From: DYGA01 sp964540695
GTDB taxonomy: Bacteria; Patescibacteriota; Patescibacteriia; S139-126
Direction of reading: 5' to 3'
Assembly: GCA_964540695.1 (NCBI GenBank)
Contig: CAZINS010000001.1
Coordinates: 62,001-126,000, forward strand
DNA: 64,000 bases
A program made the position numbers and the translations under genes. Below the pieces are notes generated by a model. That model was not told the origin of the DNA. It was given only the letters and a program-made list of their open reading frames with translations, and ran no database searches. Below, piece by piece: positions 42,280 through 52,150 of the stretch (its first letter is position 1; each line of letters opens with the position of its first letter).

Positions 42280-42315
42280 AAGCCTGTCAATAATAAAATT
42301 AACAGGCTTTTTAAT
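42278..42315. terminator. Bidirectional terminator
   Basis: Stem AAAAGCCTGT/ACAGGCTTTT with a 14-base loop. It lies between the converging 131-aa and DUF3048 genes. Confidence 0.75.
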
Positions 42316-42327
42316 ATTTAGAAATAA

Positions 42328-43419
42328 TTATTCAAAAAAAATTTCTCTATCTATTGGTACTATCAAAACCCAAGTTATACCAGGTAATAACTCAATCTTT
42401 TTATTTTGGAGGTAAAATTTAGTGGGTAAAAAATCTGATTCTTTCTGCCAAGTAATTTCCTGCTTATAACCAGCTTGCAATAAATAACCGGTTCCCTGTC
42501 CTACTATCGACAATGATAGTCTACCTGCATTATCTAAGACAATTTTTGGAGGAATTAATTGAATTATTATATTACTGACATTAATTGGTAAACCAGTCGA
42601 TAAATCAATTTTAACTGAGTTGTTATCATAGCGATGATATATTTTATTATCTGCTGAATAAATAAATTTGGCATCATAAACTTCGCCCTCGCTAAAATCA
42701 ACTAACACTTCAGTTGAAGTAACGCCTGCTATTGGTAAAGATGATGAGTAATTGTAGTTATCATAAACACCTAAACTAATCTTATCTAACTCAAAATCAG
42801 CTAAAGCTTGGCGTAAATTGGCCGAGGTAGTATATAAATTATGCGGAGCTGATCTTTGTTTATTTCTATAAAAATATAGAGGACCATAGCCTGATATTTC
42901 ATTTAAATCTTCAACCGGGCTGGTGGTAATCATAGACAAAGCAGCTGGACTACCACCGGCATGCACATATAAAGCTTGGAATTCAGACGCCCAATTTACA
43001 AAATAAGGACGTGCTGATCTAATCGGACCAATCTCTACATCATTTTTATTTAAATTCATAATAGCCATTAACCTGGTAGCACCACCTTCTACCGGCGCTT
43101 CATAAATAAAATCAGCTTGAGATAAACCACTATGTGGTCTAGCTAAAGAATTATTGTCAATCATTACTGCTACTGGATAAGTTGATGACACCATGACTAA
43201 GTCAGTAGAAGTAGATACTACATCAGATTTAGATTTTATTACCTTTTCTGATGGATAAAAAAACTTAGGTTCAACTTTGGCAAAACTGCTATTAATATTT
43301 TCAAATAAAATAAAACTACCAAAAATTGACCAGACAAACAAACATAAAACCAACACAGCAATTATTTTTTCACGATGAATAAAAAAAAGATCTTTATTTT
43401 TTTTTGGCATATTAATCAT
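42328..43419 (-). CDS. DUF3048 (YerB-like) exported protein
   Basis: 363 residues with an N-terminal TM anchor (about 17-38), then the DUF3048 domain. Landmarks are VAVMIDNNSLARPHSGLSQA, IYEAPVEGGATRLMAI, GPIRSARPYFVNWA and HAGGSPAAL. YerB-type proteins are cell-surface proteins of unknown function and are frequent in CPR and Firmicutes. It overlaps the upstream pilin-like gene by 8 bases. Confidence 0.87.
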   Translation of the reverse strand: MINMPKKNKDLFFIHREKIIAVLVLCLFVWSIFGSFILFENINSSFAKVEPKFFYPSEKVIKSKSDVVSTSTDLVMVSSTYPVAVMIDNNSLARPHSGLSQADFIYEAPVEGGATRLMAIMNLNKNDVEIGPIRSARPYFVNWASEFQALYVHAGGSPAALSMITTSPVEDLNEISGYGPLYFYRNKQRSAPHNLYTTSANLRQALADFELDKISLGVYDNYNYSSSLPIAGVTSTEVLVDFSEGEVYDAKFIYSADNKIYHRYDNNSVKIDLSTGLPINVSNIIIQLIPPKIVLDNAGRLSLSIVGQGTGYLLQAGYKQEITWQKESDFLPTKFYLQNKKIELLPGITWVLIVPIDREIFFE

Positions 43420-43912
43420 TTCTCATAATAGTAAAGCCATTGGGTATTTCTTCTGTAAAATTGTTTTTGGGACAACTACCTTTACCATGATAATCTTGGA
43501 TGGTTTCAAAATTTACAATTTGTAAAATATAGTATTCGCTTAAACAATCATAACTACCAAAGGGAAATTTTTGATAACGATAAAAATAATTGTTTGTATT
43601 TAGTGGGTCTCTAATCTCACCTACTAATATATTTTCATCATAAAGTGGTTGTAAAAATTTTGATACTCCGCCACCAGGTGAAATAGTCATGTCCCAACCC
43701 TGCCAATCATCATCAGACTTAGGATAATGACCATGACGATCATAATAAACGTCCAAAGCCTTGGCTATTTCATTGATATCAGCCTTACGTTTTGTATCTC
43801 TAACTTTAGCTCTAATATCATCAAAACCGATAAAAAATATTATCAACATACAAATGCCAATAATCATGGCAAAACTTTTCCTCAATTTATTTGTACCTTT
43901 TGACTGTAACAT
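43412..43912 (-). CDS. Pseudopilin-like protein lacking a GFTLIE site
   Basis: 166 residues: one N-terminal TM helix (about 14-29), then RAKVRDTKRKADINEIAKALDVYYDRHGHYP, the typical helix of G-type pseudopilins, and a C-terminal domain with paired Cys. The usual prepilin peptidase site is missing, so it is probably an uncleaved, membrane-anchored relative. It overlaps the DUF3048 gene by 8 bases, suggesting that they work together at the surface. Confidence 0.72.
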   Translation of the reverse strand: MLQSKGTNKLRKSFAMIIGICMLIIFFIGFDDIRAKVRDTKRKADINEIAKALDVYYDRHGHYPKSDDDWQGWDMTISPGGGVSKFLQPLYDENILVGEIRDPLNTNNYFYRYQKFPFGSYDCLSEYYILQIVNFETIQDYHGKGSCPKNNFTEEIPNGFTIMRND

Positions 43913-43940
43913 ATTTCTTACTTTATATTATAACAAATCC

Positions 43941-43973
43941 ACAAAAAATTAAATCCCGCCGGTGGCGGGATTT
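43941..43973 (-). terminator. Terminator after rplY
   Basis: Perfect 10-bp stem AAATCCCGCC/GGCGGGATTT with loop GGT (43951-43973), then AATTTTTTG on the minus strand. Confidence 0.85.
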
Positions 43974-43995
43974 AATTTATAAGATATAGAGTTGA

Positions 43996-44655
43996 TTATT
44001 TATTTTCTTTTTTTTCAGCGGCGTCAGACTTAGTACCTTCAGCTTCACCTTCAGACTTAGTACCTTCAGCTTCTGTAGTCTCAGCCTCTGTCTCTGGTTT
44101 AGCTTCAACTCTTGGCTGTTGGACTAAACAAATAGGCACATCTTTTTCAAGTAAAACTTCTATTCCTGCTGGCCAATTAATATCACCTATTGTTATTACC
44201 TTACCAAAATCATCAAGTGGCGAAATATCAATTTCAACTTTTGCTACTAAATCTTTAGGTAAACAAGTTATTGGTACCTGACTTAAACTTCTAACCAGTA
44301 TACCTCCCAATTCTTTAACTGCTTTAGCTACACCGATAAATTCAAGTGGCAAGTCAGTACTAAGTTTTTCATCCATTTTTACAATATAAAAATCAACATG
44401 TATTACCTGGTCAGTTACGGCATCAAGTTGGATGTCTTTTATTAAAACATTGAAAGCTTTGGCTTCATCAATAGTTAACATAATCAAATTACTTTCCCCT
44501 GCTTGATTGAATAATTTTTCAAAATCTACCTTAGAAATAATCACATGAACATTTTTCTTATTATGCCCATAGACTTCCCCTGGTATAAGTCCCTGTTGAC
44601 GTAAATCTGATAGTTTTACATCAGCTGGTCTAGTTTTAACTTTAAATTCATACAT
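43996..44655 (-). CDS. rplY: Ribosomal protein L25 (CTC form)
   Basis: Binds 5S rRNA. The N-terminal L25 domain (1-90) has GLIPGEVYGHNKKNVHV and HVDFYIV. A TL5/CTC beta domain (about 95-185) follows, then an acidic tail with EAEGTKS-type units repeated in tandem. 219 residues fits the long CTC form. It is a single gene with its own terminator. Confidence 0.93.
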   Translation of the reverse strand: MYEFKVKTRPADVKLSDLRQQGLIPGEVYGHNKKNVHVIISKVDFEKLFNQAGESNLIMLTIDEAKAFNVLIKDIQLDAVTDQVIHVDFYIVKMDEKLSTDLPLEFIGVAKAVKELGGILVRSLSQVPITCLPKDLVAKVEIDISPLDDFGKVITIGDINWPAGIEVLLEKDVPICLVQQPRVEAKPETEAETTEAEGTKSEGEAEGTKSDAAEKKENK

Positions 44656-44720
44656 ATTTTATAACTTAACAATTACGTGCTATATATTGTAACAGAAAAA
44701 AATAAGTAGTCAACCCTACT

Positions 44721-45812
44721 CTAACGATCATGAATATATATACTTTGTACCAAACCCAAAACCAATAAAACAGATAACAAAGAAGAACCGCCGGCAGATA
44801 CTAACGGCAAAGGGACGCCAACTACAGGTAGTAAACCTATATTCATACCAATATTTATCATTAGCTGAAAAAATAAATAAACAATTACTCCTAGAGCAAT
44901 AAATTTACCAAAATCAGTTCTAGCTAAACGTAAAATTCGCATTAAACGATAGAAAAAAAATAAATAAACAAGTAAAAATACTAAGCTACCAAAAAAGCCA
45001 AAATTTTCAGCAATAACTGCAAAAATAAAATCTGACTGCGCCTCTGGTAAAAAATTTAACTGCGATTGAGTACCAAAACCTAAACCTCGTCCCCACAATC
45101 CACCTGAACCAACTGCTACTTTAGCTTGCGTAATATTATACCCTTCTGCTAAAGGATTAGCCTCAGTATTAAAAAAAGTTATCATGATACGAGTTTTTTG
45201 ATATGGTTCTAAAAATAGATTCCAACTTACTAACGCCCCCAAAAGTATAAGAAAAATAATCAAACCATAATGCCAACGTCTGAGTGGCATAAAAAAAATT
45301 GCTACCAATAAAATAAAAAATAAAATCATAGCTGAGCCAAGATCTGGTTGTTGAATAATTAAAAACATTAATAACCCGGTCAATAATCCAGCTATAAAAA
45401 TTTTTCGTAAGATGTTATGAATATTACCAGAACTAGTTAAAAATCTAGCCAAAAAAATTATAAACAAAATTTTTACAAATTCAACTGGCTGAATACTGAC
45501 CGGTCCCAAAATAAACCAAGCTTTAATATTATTTATTTCCTGGCCAAAAAAAAGCACTCCCACTAATAATAAAAAGGCAAGCAAATAAAATAACCAACCG
45601 TAATGTTGCCAGATTTTATAATTCTTTTTAATTAAAAATAAATAACCACCCACCCCAACAAAAAACGCTAATAATTGCTTAGTAAAAAAAGAATTTTTTC
45701 CTGGAGAATCATCTAAACTAAAAAGTATTACCAAACTAAAAATCACTAATACAAAAATAGCTGCTGACAGCAACCAATCTGATTTAATTAATTTTTGCCA
45801 CCAGGTTTTCAT
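44721..45812 (-). CDS. rodA: RodA/FtsW-type SEDS glycosyltransferase
   Basis: Polymerises glycan strands from lipid II. 363 residues with about ten TM helices. Signature sequences are QQPDLGSAMILF, the catalytic-region NITQAKVAVGSGGLWGRGLGFGTQ, FLPEAQSDFIFAVIAENFG and GVPLPLVSAGGSSLLS. RodA is preferred over FtsW because it lies outside the dcw cluster and resembles the RodA start, but that distinction is uncertain. The upstream membrane protein ends 6 bases before it. Confidence 0.88.
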   Translation of the reverse strand: MKTWWQKLIKSDWLLSAAIFVLVIFSLVILFSLDDSPGKNSFFTKQLLAFFVGVGGYLFLIKKNYKIWQHYGWLFYLLAFLLLVGVLFFGQEINNIKAWFILGPVSIQPVEFVKILFIIFLARFLTSSGNIHNILRKIFIAGLLTGLLMFLIIQQPDLGSAMILFFILLVAIFFMPLRRWHYGLIIFLILLGALVSWNLFLEPYQKTRIMITFFNTEANPLAEGYNITQAKVAVGSGGLWGRGLGFGTQSQLNFLPEAQSDFIFAVIAENFGFFGSLVFLLVYLFFFYRLMRILRLARTDFGKFIALGVIVYLFFQLMINIGMNIGLLPVVGVPLPLVSAGGSSLLSVLLVLGLVQSIYIHDR

Positions 45813-45818
45813 GGTTAA

Positions 45819-46697
45819 CTAACGAATTAAACTTGGCGTAGATTCAGAAAATAAACGAATATTTTTGCTATCCAAAGAATTTGCAAAAACCCGCACTTCG
45901 GTGCGCACATCAGTGCTTAAATTTCTGGGCCATAAAATTTGTACTTCACGTCTATCGCCACTAGAAATATCATTGATTGTTAAGGCGTTAACACCTATAA
46001 TTCTACTACCTTGCCATAATATAACTTGTGTTTCTACTTCCCAAAAATTGTAAGCAGAATCATTGACTAATATATAACTAGTTTGAGTATTGGTTTGGTC
46101 GGTGACTGTGGTATTAGTTAAAATATTGTCAGCTCTTACTGCCGGTTTTAACCAACGATTGCGACTATCCAACTGCGATTTATCTTTAACTCTTTCCCAT
46201 AACTGTCTTTTAATAAATAATTGAACATTACTTATTGAATTATTATTAACTAAATTAAAATAAATTAAAAACTTCTTATCGTTTGGTAAAATATTGGTGA
46301 TCTTAGCATCTGTGATTTGACCGTCAACAATATAATAATATTCAATTTCTTTTAAAAACCATCGGGAATTTATATTTTCAACTTCAGTAATTAAATCATA
46401 ACCCGTATTTCTATCACCTATAGCTAAAGTGGTACCAAGTAACAATGGACTCGGAGCACTGGTTGCTTTGATTTTTTCATAATCTGAAACATTGAGTGTC
46501 AATTCCATTAACATGGCTTGATGGGCCGGAGTATTTTTTAAATAATTAAAAAATTTCCAACCGGCATTAACATAAATGCCCACAATAAACACAATTGATA
46601 ATATTATCAATCCGGCTTTTATTTTTAATCGATGCGTTACCCACCAATAACCAACTACCAATTCTTTTTCCGTTAATTTTCCGAATTCATCAGTCAT
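45819..46697 (-). CDS. Bitopic membrane protein of unknown function (292 aa)
   Basis: One TM helix (about 26-47), a short cytoplasmic N-terminus and a large beta-rich extracytoplasmic part (50-292) with many Asn, Ile and Val residues and no Cys. Fibronectin-like or similar sandwich folds are possible, but no family is recognised. It is co-transcribed with rodA (6-base gap), which points to a cell-envelope role. The start follows ATTATAATTATG-like AT-rich sequence without an SD. Confidence 0.6.
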   Translation of the reverse strand: MTDEFGKLTEKELVVGYWWVTHRLKIKAGLIILSIVFIVGIYVNAGWKFFNYLKNTPAHQAMLMELTLNVSDYEKIKATSAPSPLLLGTTLAIGDRNTGYDLITEVENINSRWFLKEIEYYYIVDGQITDAKITNILPNDKKFLIYFNLVNNNSISNVQLFIKRQLWERVKDKSQLDSRNRWLKPAVRADNILTNTTVTDQTNTQTSYILVNDSAYNFWEVETQVILWQGSRIIGVNALTINDISSGDRREVQILWPRNLSTDVRTEVRVFANSLDSKNIRLFSESTPSLIR

Positions 46698-46765
46698 AAT
46701 TATATTTTACCTTAATTCTAATTATTTTTAAAGGAATCGTAAAATAATTTAATATTTTAACCTCG

Positions 46766-46777
46766 ATGTGGTATAAT
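46766..46777 (+). promoter_or_regulatory. Extended -10 promoter
   Basis: ATGTGGTATAAT, identical to the VKOR promoter core at 33108-33119. The -35 is weak. The predicted leader is about 15 bases. Confidence 0.65.
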
Positions 46778-46799
46778 AAGATAAATATTAACTAATTTT

Positions 46800-47099
46800 A
46801 TGATGATTGAAACCACAAAAGATTTATTTTGGCTATTATTTGGCCTTTCTATTGTTTTATTTACTTTATTTGTTTGCTGGGGAATGTTTTATATGATTAT
46901 GACTATCAAAGATCTAAGAGAAACTATAAAAAATCTTAAAAGAAAATTAGACTTACTAGAAGAATTTCTTACAACTGTCAAAGAAAAAATTACCGATACT
47001 TCACAATACCTAAAAACAATCATTGAAACGGTCATTAAACTGACTGGTTGGTTTGAACAGCAAAAAAGATCAGCCGACAACAAAAGAAACAAAAAATAA
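46800..47099 (+). CDS. Small membrane protein with coiled coil (99 aa)
   Basis: One TM helix (about 8-34) followed by a coiled coil (36-65, LRETIKNLKRKLDLLEEFL) and a basic tail ending KRNKK. It resembles the short bitopic DUF948-like/CPR membrane proteins but has no assigned function. Monocistronic, upstream of dnaE, with its own extended -10 promoter. Confidence 0.6.
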   Translation: MMIETTKDLFWLLFGLSIVLFTLFVCWGMFYMIMTIKDLRETIKNLKRKLDLLEEFLTTVKEKITDTSQYLKTIIETVIKLTGWFEQQKRSADNKRNKK

Positions 47100-47151
47100 A
47101 CTTTAAAATTAATTTAACTTTTTAATAATAAAATTGTTTGAGCGATTAACT

Positions 47152-47242
47152 TTGTCGTTAAACAAAATTTGTTTTATAATTAAATACTGGTTGTTGTTAA
47201 AAACAGAGTCAAGAAGAAAAATTTTAAAACTCTGTTTTTTAT
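47152..47242 (+). promoter_or_regulatory. dnaE promoter and leader hairpin
   Basis: TTGTCG (47152-47157), 17-base spacer, TATAAT (47175-47180). The leader then has AAAACAGAGT (47200-47209) pairing with ACTCTGTTTT (47229-47238) and a T run, a terminator-like hairpin 22 bases before the ATG. It could attenuate dnaE or terminate upstream transcription. Confidence 0.6.
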
Positions 47243-47263
47243 TAGTAATTTTCCCCAAATTTT

Positions 47264-50200
47264 ATGAGTTTTGTCCACCTACATGTGCATACCCATTACT
47301 CTTTACTTGATGGTCTGTCAAAAATAGATAAATTAGTTGAAAAAGCTATTGACTTTCATATGCCAGCTGTGGCATTGACTGATCATGGCGTAATGTATGG
47401 GGCTATAGATTTTTACCAAAAGTGTAAAAAAGCGGGTATTAAACCGATTATAGGTGTCGAGGCATATTTAGCTCCTAACAGTCGTTTTGATAAAGTTAAT
47501 CAGGAAAATAGATATTATCACCTGACTTTACTAGCTAAAGATTTAACTGGTTATCGAAATTTAACTAAATTAGTTACCAGTGGACATCTCGAAGGTTATT
47601 ACTATAAACCAAGAATTGATTGGGAAATATTAAGCCAGCATGCCCAAGGTATTATTTGTTTGTCTGGTTGTTTGAAAGGTGAACTAGCCCAAACTATTAT
47701 TAAAAATCCTAATCAGACTGAAGCGGTTGTAGAAAAATATTTAACTTTATTTGGTAAAGAAAATTACTATTTTGAAGTTCAACACCATCCAGGTATACCT
47801 GAGCAAGCCAAAGTCAATGAAATAATCTACAAACTGGCTAATAAATACGGAATTAAAACAGTGGCTACCAATGATGTTCATTATTTAGAGCCTGAAGATG
47901 CTGAAGCACATGATACTTTAATCTGTCTACAAACCAAAAGTAAAAAATTTGATCAAAATCGTATCTCATATTTACATGATGACTTTTCTTTTCGTTCCCC
48001 CCAAAGAATGAAACAAGATTTTAGAGATCATCCAGAAGTAATTACCAATACATTAACTATTGCCGAACAATGTAATTTGGAAATACCTATGGGAGAATAT
48101 TTATTACCTAGTTATGAATTAAAGGATGGTACCACACCTGAAGATGAGTTAAAAAAATTATGTCTAAAGGGTTTAAGTCACCGTTACCCAGGCAAAGAAA
48201 ATGACGAAAAAATAATTAGTAGAATGGACTATGAATTATCAATTATCAATAAAACTGGTTTTGCCTCTTATTTTCTAATTGTCCAAGACTTTGTTAATTG
48301 GGCAAAAAACAATGGGATTATCGTAGGCCCCGGTCGGGGCAGCGCAGCAGGATCTATTGTTGCTTACTTAACCAATATTACCAATATTGATCCCTTGGAG
48401 TATAATTTATTGTTTGAAAGATTTTTGAACCCAGAACGTATTTCCATGCCTGATATTGATCTTGATTTTGCTGATACTAGAAGAGATGAAGTTTTACGCT
48501 ATGTAGAAAATAAATATGGTCACGATCACGTAGCGCAAATAATTACCTTTGGTACTATGGCCGCTAGAGTTGCAGTTAGAGATGTTGGTCGGGTATTAGG
48601 TTTTCCTTATACTTTTTGTGATAAACTAGCAAAAATGATTCCGATGTTTACCACTTTAGAAGAAGCCTTGATTGATGGTTCTGAATTAAAAGAATTATAC
48701 AATAACGAAGAAGATGCCAGGACAATAATTGACACAGCCAAAAAATTAGAAGGTATCTCTCGCCATACTTCTACCCACGCCTGTGGAGTGGTGATTACCC
48801 CAAAACCACTAGTGGATTTTTTACCATTACAACACGCTGCCTCAGATGATAAAACTATAGTTACTCAATATTCTCTACATGCCGTCGAAGATTTAGGACT
48901 TTTAAAAATGGATTTTTTGGGTTTGAAAAACTTAACTTTAATTGAAGCAGCTATAGAAATTATTGAAAAAATACACGGAACAAAAATTGATATAGAAAAA
49001 ATACCAATACGTGATGAAAAAACTTTTAACCTACTGCAAGCTGGTGATACCACGGGTGTATTCCAATTAGAGTCAAGTGGCATGCGTCGTTATCTCAAAT
49101 CCCTAAAACCAACTGAACTTGAGGATATAATTGCCATGGTTTCATTATACCGACCAGGACCCATGGAGTTCATTGATGACTATATTAAAGGTAAACACGG
49201 ACAAAAAAAGATTACTTATTTAGATAAACGATTAGAACCAATTTTAAGTAAAACTTACGGTATTGCTGTTTATCAGGAACAAATTATGGAAATAGCTAGA
49301 GAACTAGCCGGTTTTTCCTATGCCGAAGCCGATGTTTTAAGAAAAGCGGTTGGTAAAAAAATTAAATCATTACTTGATACGCAAGAAAAGAAGATGATAG
49401 ATGGACTTATTGCCAATGGCTGCAACGAAAAAACTGCTAAAAAAATATGGGAATTTATTTTACCTTTCGCCCGTTATGGTTTTAATCGTGCTCACGCTGC
49501 TTGCTATGCTATGATTGCTTACCAAACTGCATATCTAAAAGCCAACTACCCTACTGAATTCATGGCTGCTCTACTGACTGCTAATCAAAACAACCTAGAA
49601 CGAGTAGCAGCTGAAATTGAGGAATGTAAAAAAATGGGTATTGAGGTTTTACCACCTGATATTAATGAGAGTTATTCTACCTTCACAGTAGTGGCTAAAA
49701 CTATAGAAACAGACGTTCCTCGTATTCGTTTTGGTCTTGCTACCATTAAAAATGTAGGAATTGGTATTGTCAAAGCTATTATAAAAGAACGTAAAACCAA
49801 TGGACATTTTACTGATTTATCAAATTTTCTCTTTCGTGTCCATGATAAAGATCTCAATAAAAAATCTTTGGAATCTTTGATTAAATCTGGGACGCTTGAT
49901 GTATTTGGTGAACAAGGTCAAATGTTATCTAATTTAGACTTATTGCTTCAATACAACAAATACGTTAAAAAATCTGAAAATACAAAACAAACAAATATTT
50001 TTGGCTTGACGGATAAATCTACTCCCCCACTTAAAATGGAAACAGCAGCAGCCGTGAGTGAAGCCAAAAAACTATCTTGGGAAAAAGAACTGCTAGGACT
50101 TTATATTACTTCTCACCCTTTAAAAAGTTTGGCCGTCTATTTACAACAAACCAATGTTAAAGAATGTAAAAATTTACCTAATTTTTTTAATCAAGTAGTG

Positions 50201-50737
50201 CAAGTAGTTGGAGTAGTAGATAAAATAAAAAAAATTATTACTCGTAAAGGTGAAACAATGGTTTTTGTTACTTTGGAAGATTACACTACTTCAACAGAAA
50301 TAATAGTCTTCCCTTCATTATATAAAACCACGCGGGAACTTTGGCTTGAAGGTCAAATAGTATTAGTCAAAGGTAAAGTATCAAATAAAGACAATGAAAT
50401 AAAAATATTAGCAGAAGAAGCCAGAAAATTAGACATTGATAATTTAAAAAGAAACTATACTCCTGAAAAAAATTCTAAAAAAATAACTACCCACACACAA
50501 ATTGCTTTACAGATTACTCAACAACAAGGTAAAATTTTTTTGCAACTTCCAGTTAAAACTAAAGCAAAACTAATAGAAGAATTAAAAAATATTTTTCTCA
50601 ATCATCCAGGTGAAAAACAAGTTATGCTGATTGTACATCAGGAAAAACAAATACGAAAAATTGCCACTAACTTCTCAATTAGTTATAATGAAATTGTCAA
50701 ACAAAAAATTGAGTTAGCTTGGCAAACTTATGGTTAA
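47264..50737 (+). CDS. dnaE: DNA polymerase III alpha subunit
   Basis: Replicative polymerase of 1157 residues. The PHP domain begins FVHLHVHTHYSLLDG with metal-binding His residues. The polymerase core has GPGRGSAAGSIVAYL and the catalytic Asp pair in MPDIDLDFADTRRDEV. VSLYRPGPMEFIDDYIKGKHG and FARYGFNRAHAACYAMIAYQTAYLKANYP are finger-domain motifs. A C-terminal OB fold (about 975-1060) carries GEQVVQVVGVV-like and GETMVFVTLEDYT sequence. It lacks a DnaQ exonuclease domain, so it is DnaE type and not PolC. Confidence 0.97.
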   Translation: MSFVHLHVHTHYSLLDGLSKIDKLVEKAIDFHMPAVALTDHGVMYGAIDFYQKCKKAGIKPIIGVEAYLAPNSRFDKVNQENRYYHLTLLAKDLTGYRNLTKLVTSGHLEGYYYKPRIDWEILSQHAQGIICLSGCLKGELAQTIIKNPNQTEAVVEKYLTLFGKENYYFEVQHHPGIPEQAKVNEIIYKLANKYGIKTVATNDVHYLEPEDAEAHDTLICLQTKSKKFDQNRISYLHDDFSFRSPQRMKQDFRDHPEVITNTLTIAEQCNLEIPMGEYLLPSYELKDGTTPEDELKKLCLKGLSHRYPGKENDEKIISRMDYELSIINKTGFASYFLIVQDFVNWAKNNGIIVGPGRGSAAGSIVAYLTNITNIDPLEYNLLFERFLNPERISMPDIDLDFADTRRDEVLRYVENKYGHDHVAQIITFGTMAARVAVRDVGRVLGFPYTFCDKLAKMIPMFTTLEEALIDGSELKELYNNEEDARTIIDTAKKLEGISRHTSTHACGVVITPKPLVDFLPLQHAASDDKTIVTQYSLHAVEDLGLLKMDFLGLKNLTLIEAAIEIIEKIHGTKIDIEKIPIRDEKTFNLLQAGDTTGVFQLESSGMRRYLKSLKPTELEDIIAMVSLYRPGPMEFIDDYIKGKHGQKKITYLDKRLEPILSKTYGIAVYQEQIMEIARELAGFSYAEADVLRKAVGKKIKSLLDTQEKKMIDGLIANGCNEKTAKKIWEFILPFARYGFNRAHAACYAMIAYQTAYLKANYPTEFMAALLTANQNNLERVAAEIEECKKMGIEVLPPDINESYSTFTVVAKTIETDVPRIRFGLATIKNVGIGIVKAIIKERKTNGHFTDLSNFLFRVHDKDLNKKSLESLIKSGTLDVFGEQGQMLSNLDLLLQYNKYVKKSENTKQTNIFGLTDKSTPPLKMETAAAVSEAKKLSWEKELLGLYITSHPLKSLAVYLQQTNVKECKNLPNFFNQVVQVVGVVDKIKKIITRKGETMVFVTLEDYTTSTEIIVFPSLYKTTRELWLEGQIVLVKGKVSNKDNEIKILAEEARKLDIDNLKRNYTPEKNSKKITTHTQIALQITQQQGKIFLQLPVKTKAKLIEELKNIFLNHPGEKQVMLIVHQEKQIRKIATNFSISYNEIVKQKIELAWQTYG

Positions 50738-51878
50738 TAAAACCCCTAAAAAAATAAAAGAACCAAAAGCTTCTATTTCTAAAGTTAATCGACAAATTAC
50801 TGTCGGTTTTGTTTTAGTTACTATTACTTTAATAATTATTATCGCATATTTTTCACTATCTAAAGCTATTATTTATATTACGCCGTCGTTATACCCTATT
50901 GAGGTTACTACTGAACTACAAATTTTACCTGAAGTTACCTCTACTTTAACTAGTTCAAACATACTGCCTGGTATCGTCACCTCAACAATTTTAAGTAGTC
51001 AAAAAGAATTCTTCCCAACTGAAAAAACAATTACCCAAGAGAAAGCCTCTGGTATTGTAACTATTATCAATAACTATTCTCGCAATCAAACTCTAGTAGC
51101 TACAACTAGATTGTTATCACCAAAGAACCTGCTTTATCGTACAACCGAAACCGTAGTAGTACCAGCGGGCGGTAGGGTAAATGTTTTGATAGTGGCCGAC
51201 CAACCTGGTGATGAATATGAAACCGATTCATCCAATTTTATAATTCCTGGTTTATGGGAAGGTATACAAGATAAAATTTACGCAGTAACTGATAAAAAAA
51301 TAAGCAAACAAACAATCACTTCTTTAGCTATCACTCCTCAAGATTTAGAAAAAGCCAAAGATGAACTAATAACTAACATCGACAAAAGAGCTAAACAAGA
51401 AATTATAAATCGTGATGATTATTTTACTACTACCAATATCACTTTAATTTCTACCAGCACTACTCACCCTGTGGGAGCTGAGGTTGATAGTTATGAAATG
51501 AAAATAACTGCCAAAGTAGATATTGTATCTTTCAATAAAGTTGATTTAGAAAACCTAGCAGTAAACAATTTAAAAAATTCTTTGCCTGAAAAACAATCAT
51601 ACCTAAATCACGATTCCGATTCATTAACTTATTCTGTTATTGATTATTCTTTAAATCCTCCCTCGGCTAATATTAAAGTTAGTATAAAAGGAACAGCCAC
51701 TGCTGATATTTTAGATGATTTTACTAAAAATGATATTTTAGGTTTTTCTGAGCAAGATATCTTAGATTATTTTAAAAATAAATTTGACATTACCAATATC
51801 CAAGTAAATTTTTTCCCTAGTTGGGTAAAATCCGTACCGCCACTTGAAGATCATGTAGAAATAAAAATTATTAAATAG
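50730..51878 (+). CDS. Membrane-anchored 'baseplate J-like' protein
   Basis: 382 residues with a basic N-terminus and one TM helix (about 24-45). The extracytoplasmic part shows KASGIVTIINNYSRNQTLVATTRL, then VPAGGRVNVLIVADQPGDEY, a pattern annotated in CPR genomes as baseplate J/gp47-like. No phage genes are near, so a phage origin is doubtful and a surface role is more likely. It overlaps the dnaE end by 8 bases. Confidence 0.66.
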   Translation: MVNKTPKKIKEPKASISKVNRQITVGFVLVTITLIIIIAYFSLSKAIIYITPSLYPIEVTTELQILPEVTSTLTSSNILPGIVTSTILSSQKEFFPTEKTITQEKASGIVTIINNYSRNQTLVATTRLLSPKNLLYRTTETVVVPAGGRVNVLIVADQPGDEYETDSSNFIIPGLWEGIQDKIYAVTDKKISKQTITSLAITPQDLEKAKDELITNIDKRAKQEIINRDDYFTTTNITLISTSTTHPVGAEVDSYEMKITAKVDIVSFNKVDLENLAVNNLKNSLPEKQSYLNHDSDSLTYSVIDYSLNPPSANIKVSIKGTATADILDDFTKNDILGFSEQDILDYFKNKFDITNIQVNFFPSWVKSVPPLEDHVEIKIIK

Positions 51879-51883
51879 CTTGT

Positions 51884-51912
51884 TTGACATAAAATTTAAT
51901 AATGCCTAATAT
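51884..51912 (+). promoter_or_regulatory. Promoter of the T-box leader
   Basis: Consensus TTGACA (51884-51889), 17-base spacer, TAATAT (51907-51912). The predicted start is just before T-box stem I. Confidence 0.82.
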
Positions 51913-51917
51913 ACAAT

Positions 51918-52149
51918 TACTAGGACATGTGGCTAGAAAACACCTAAAATAGAGAGAAAAAGCCCTAGGCTGAAAGCTTTTTCTAAGGTTAAGTCTAACG
52001 CCATACCACCTAGCTTCTGTATAAAATCAGAAAAAAATATTCGATTTCTAAATGAGTGTCTCTATATTTGGAGAAATTCGGGTGGAACCGCCCTGCGAAG
52101 CTTTAGCAAAGTTGGGTCCCGAAAGCTGCATGCTTTGGGGATTTTTTTA
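51918..52149 (+). promoter_or_regulatory. Threonine T-box riboswitch
   Basis: Stem I base CTAGG (51920-51924)/CCTAG (52009-52013) encloses an internal loop, closed inside by TGGC/GCCA. The 3' strand of that loop is TACCA (52004-52008), so the specifier is ACC, a threonine codon, followed by A. The T-box core GGGTGGAACCGCCC is at 52080-52093. The terminator TCCCGAAAGC/GCTTTGGGGA (52117-52141) with T7 follows. Uncharged tRNA-Thr would favour antitermination. thrS lies downstream, but with a reverse-strand gene in between. Confidence 0.9.
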
Positions 52150-52150
52150 T

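Noticed and set aside
11105..43973. CCCGCC-loop-GGCGGG hairpins (11105, 26453, 35960, 43951) as a dispersed mobile repeat
   Set aside because: All four sit directly after stop codons with T runs and share only the stem; they are simply GC-rich terminators.
50730..51878. Prophage remnant suggested by the baseplate J-like label
   Set aside because: No integrase, capsid, tail or lysis genes nearby; the protein is membrane-anchored and follows dnaE directly.
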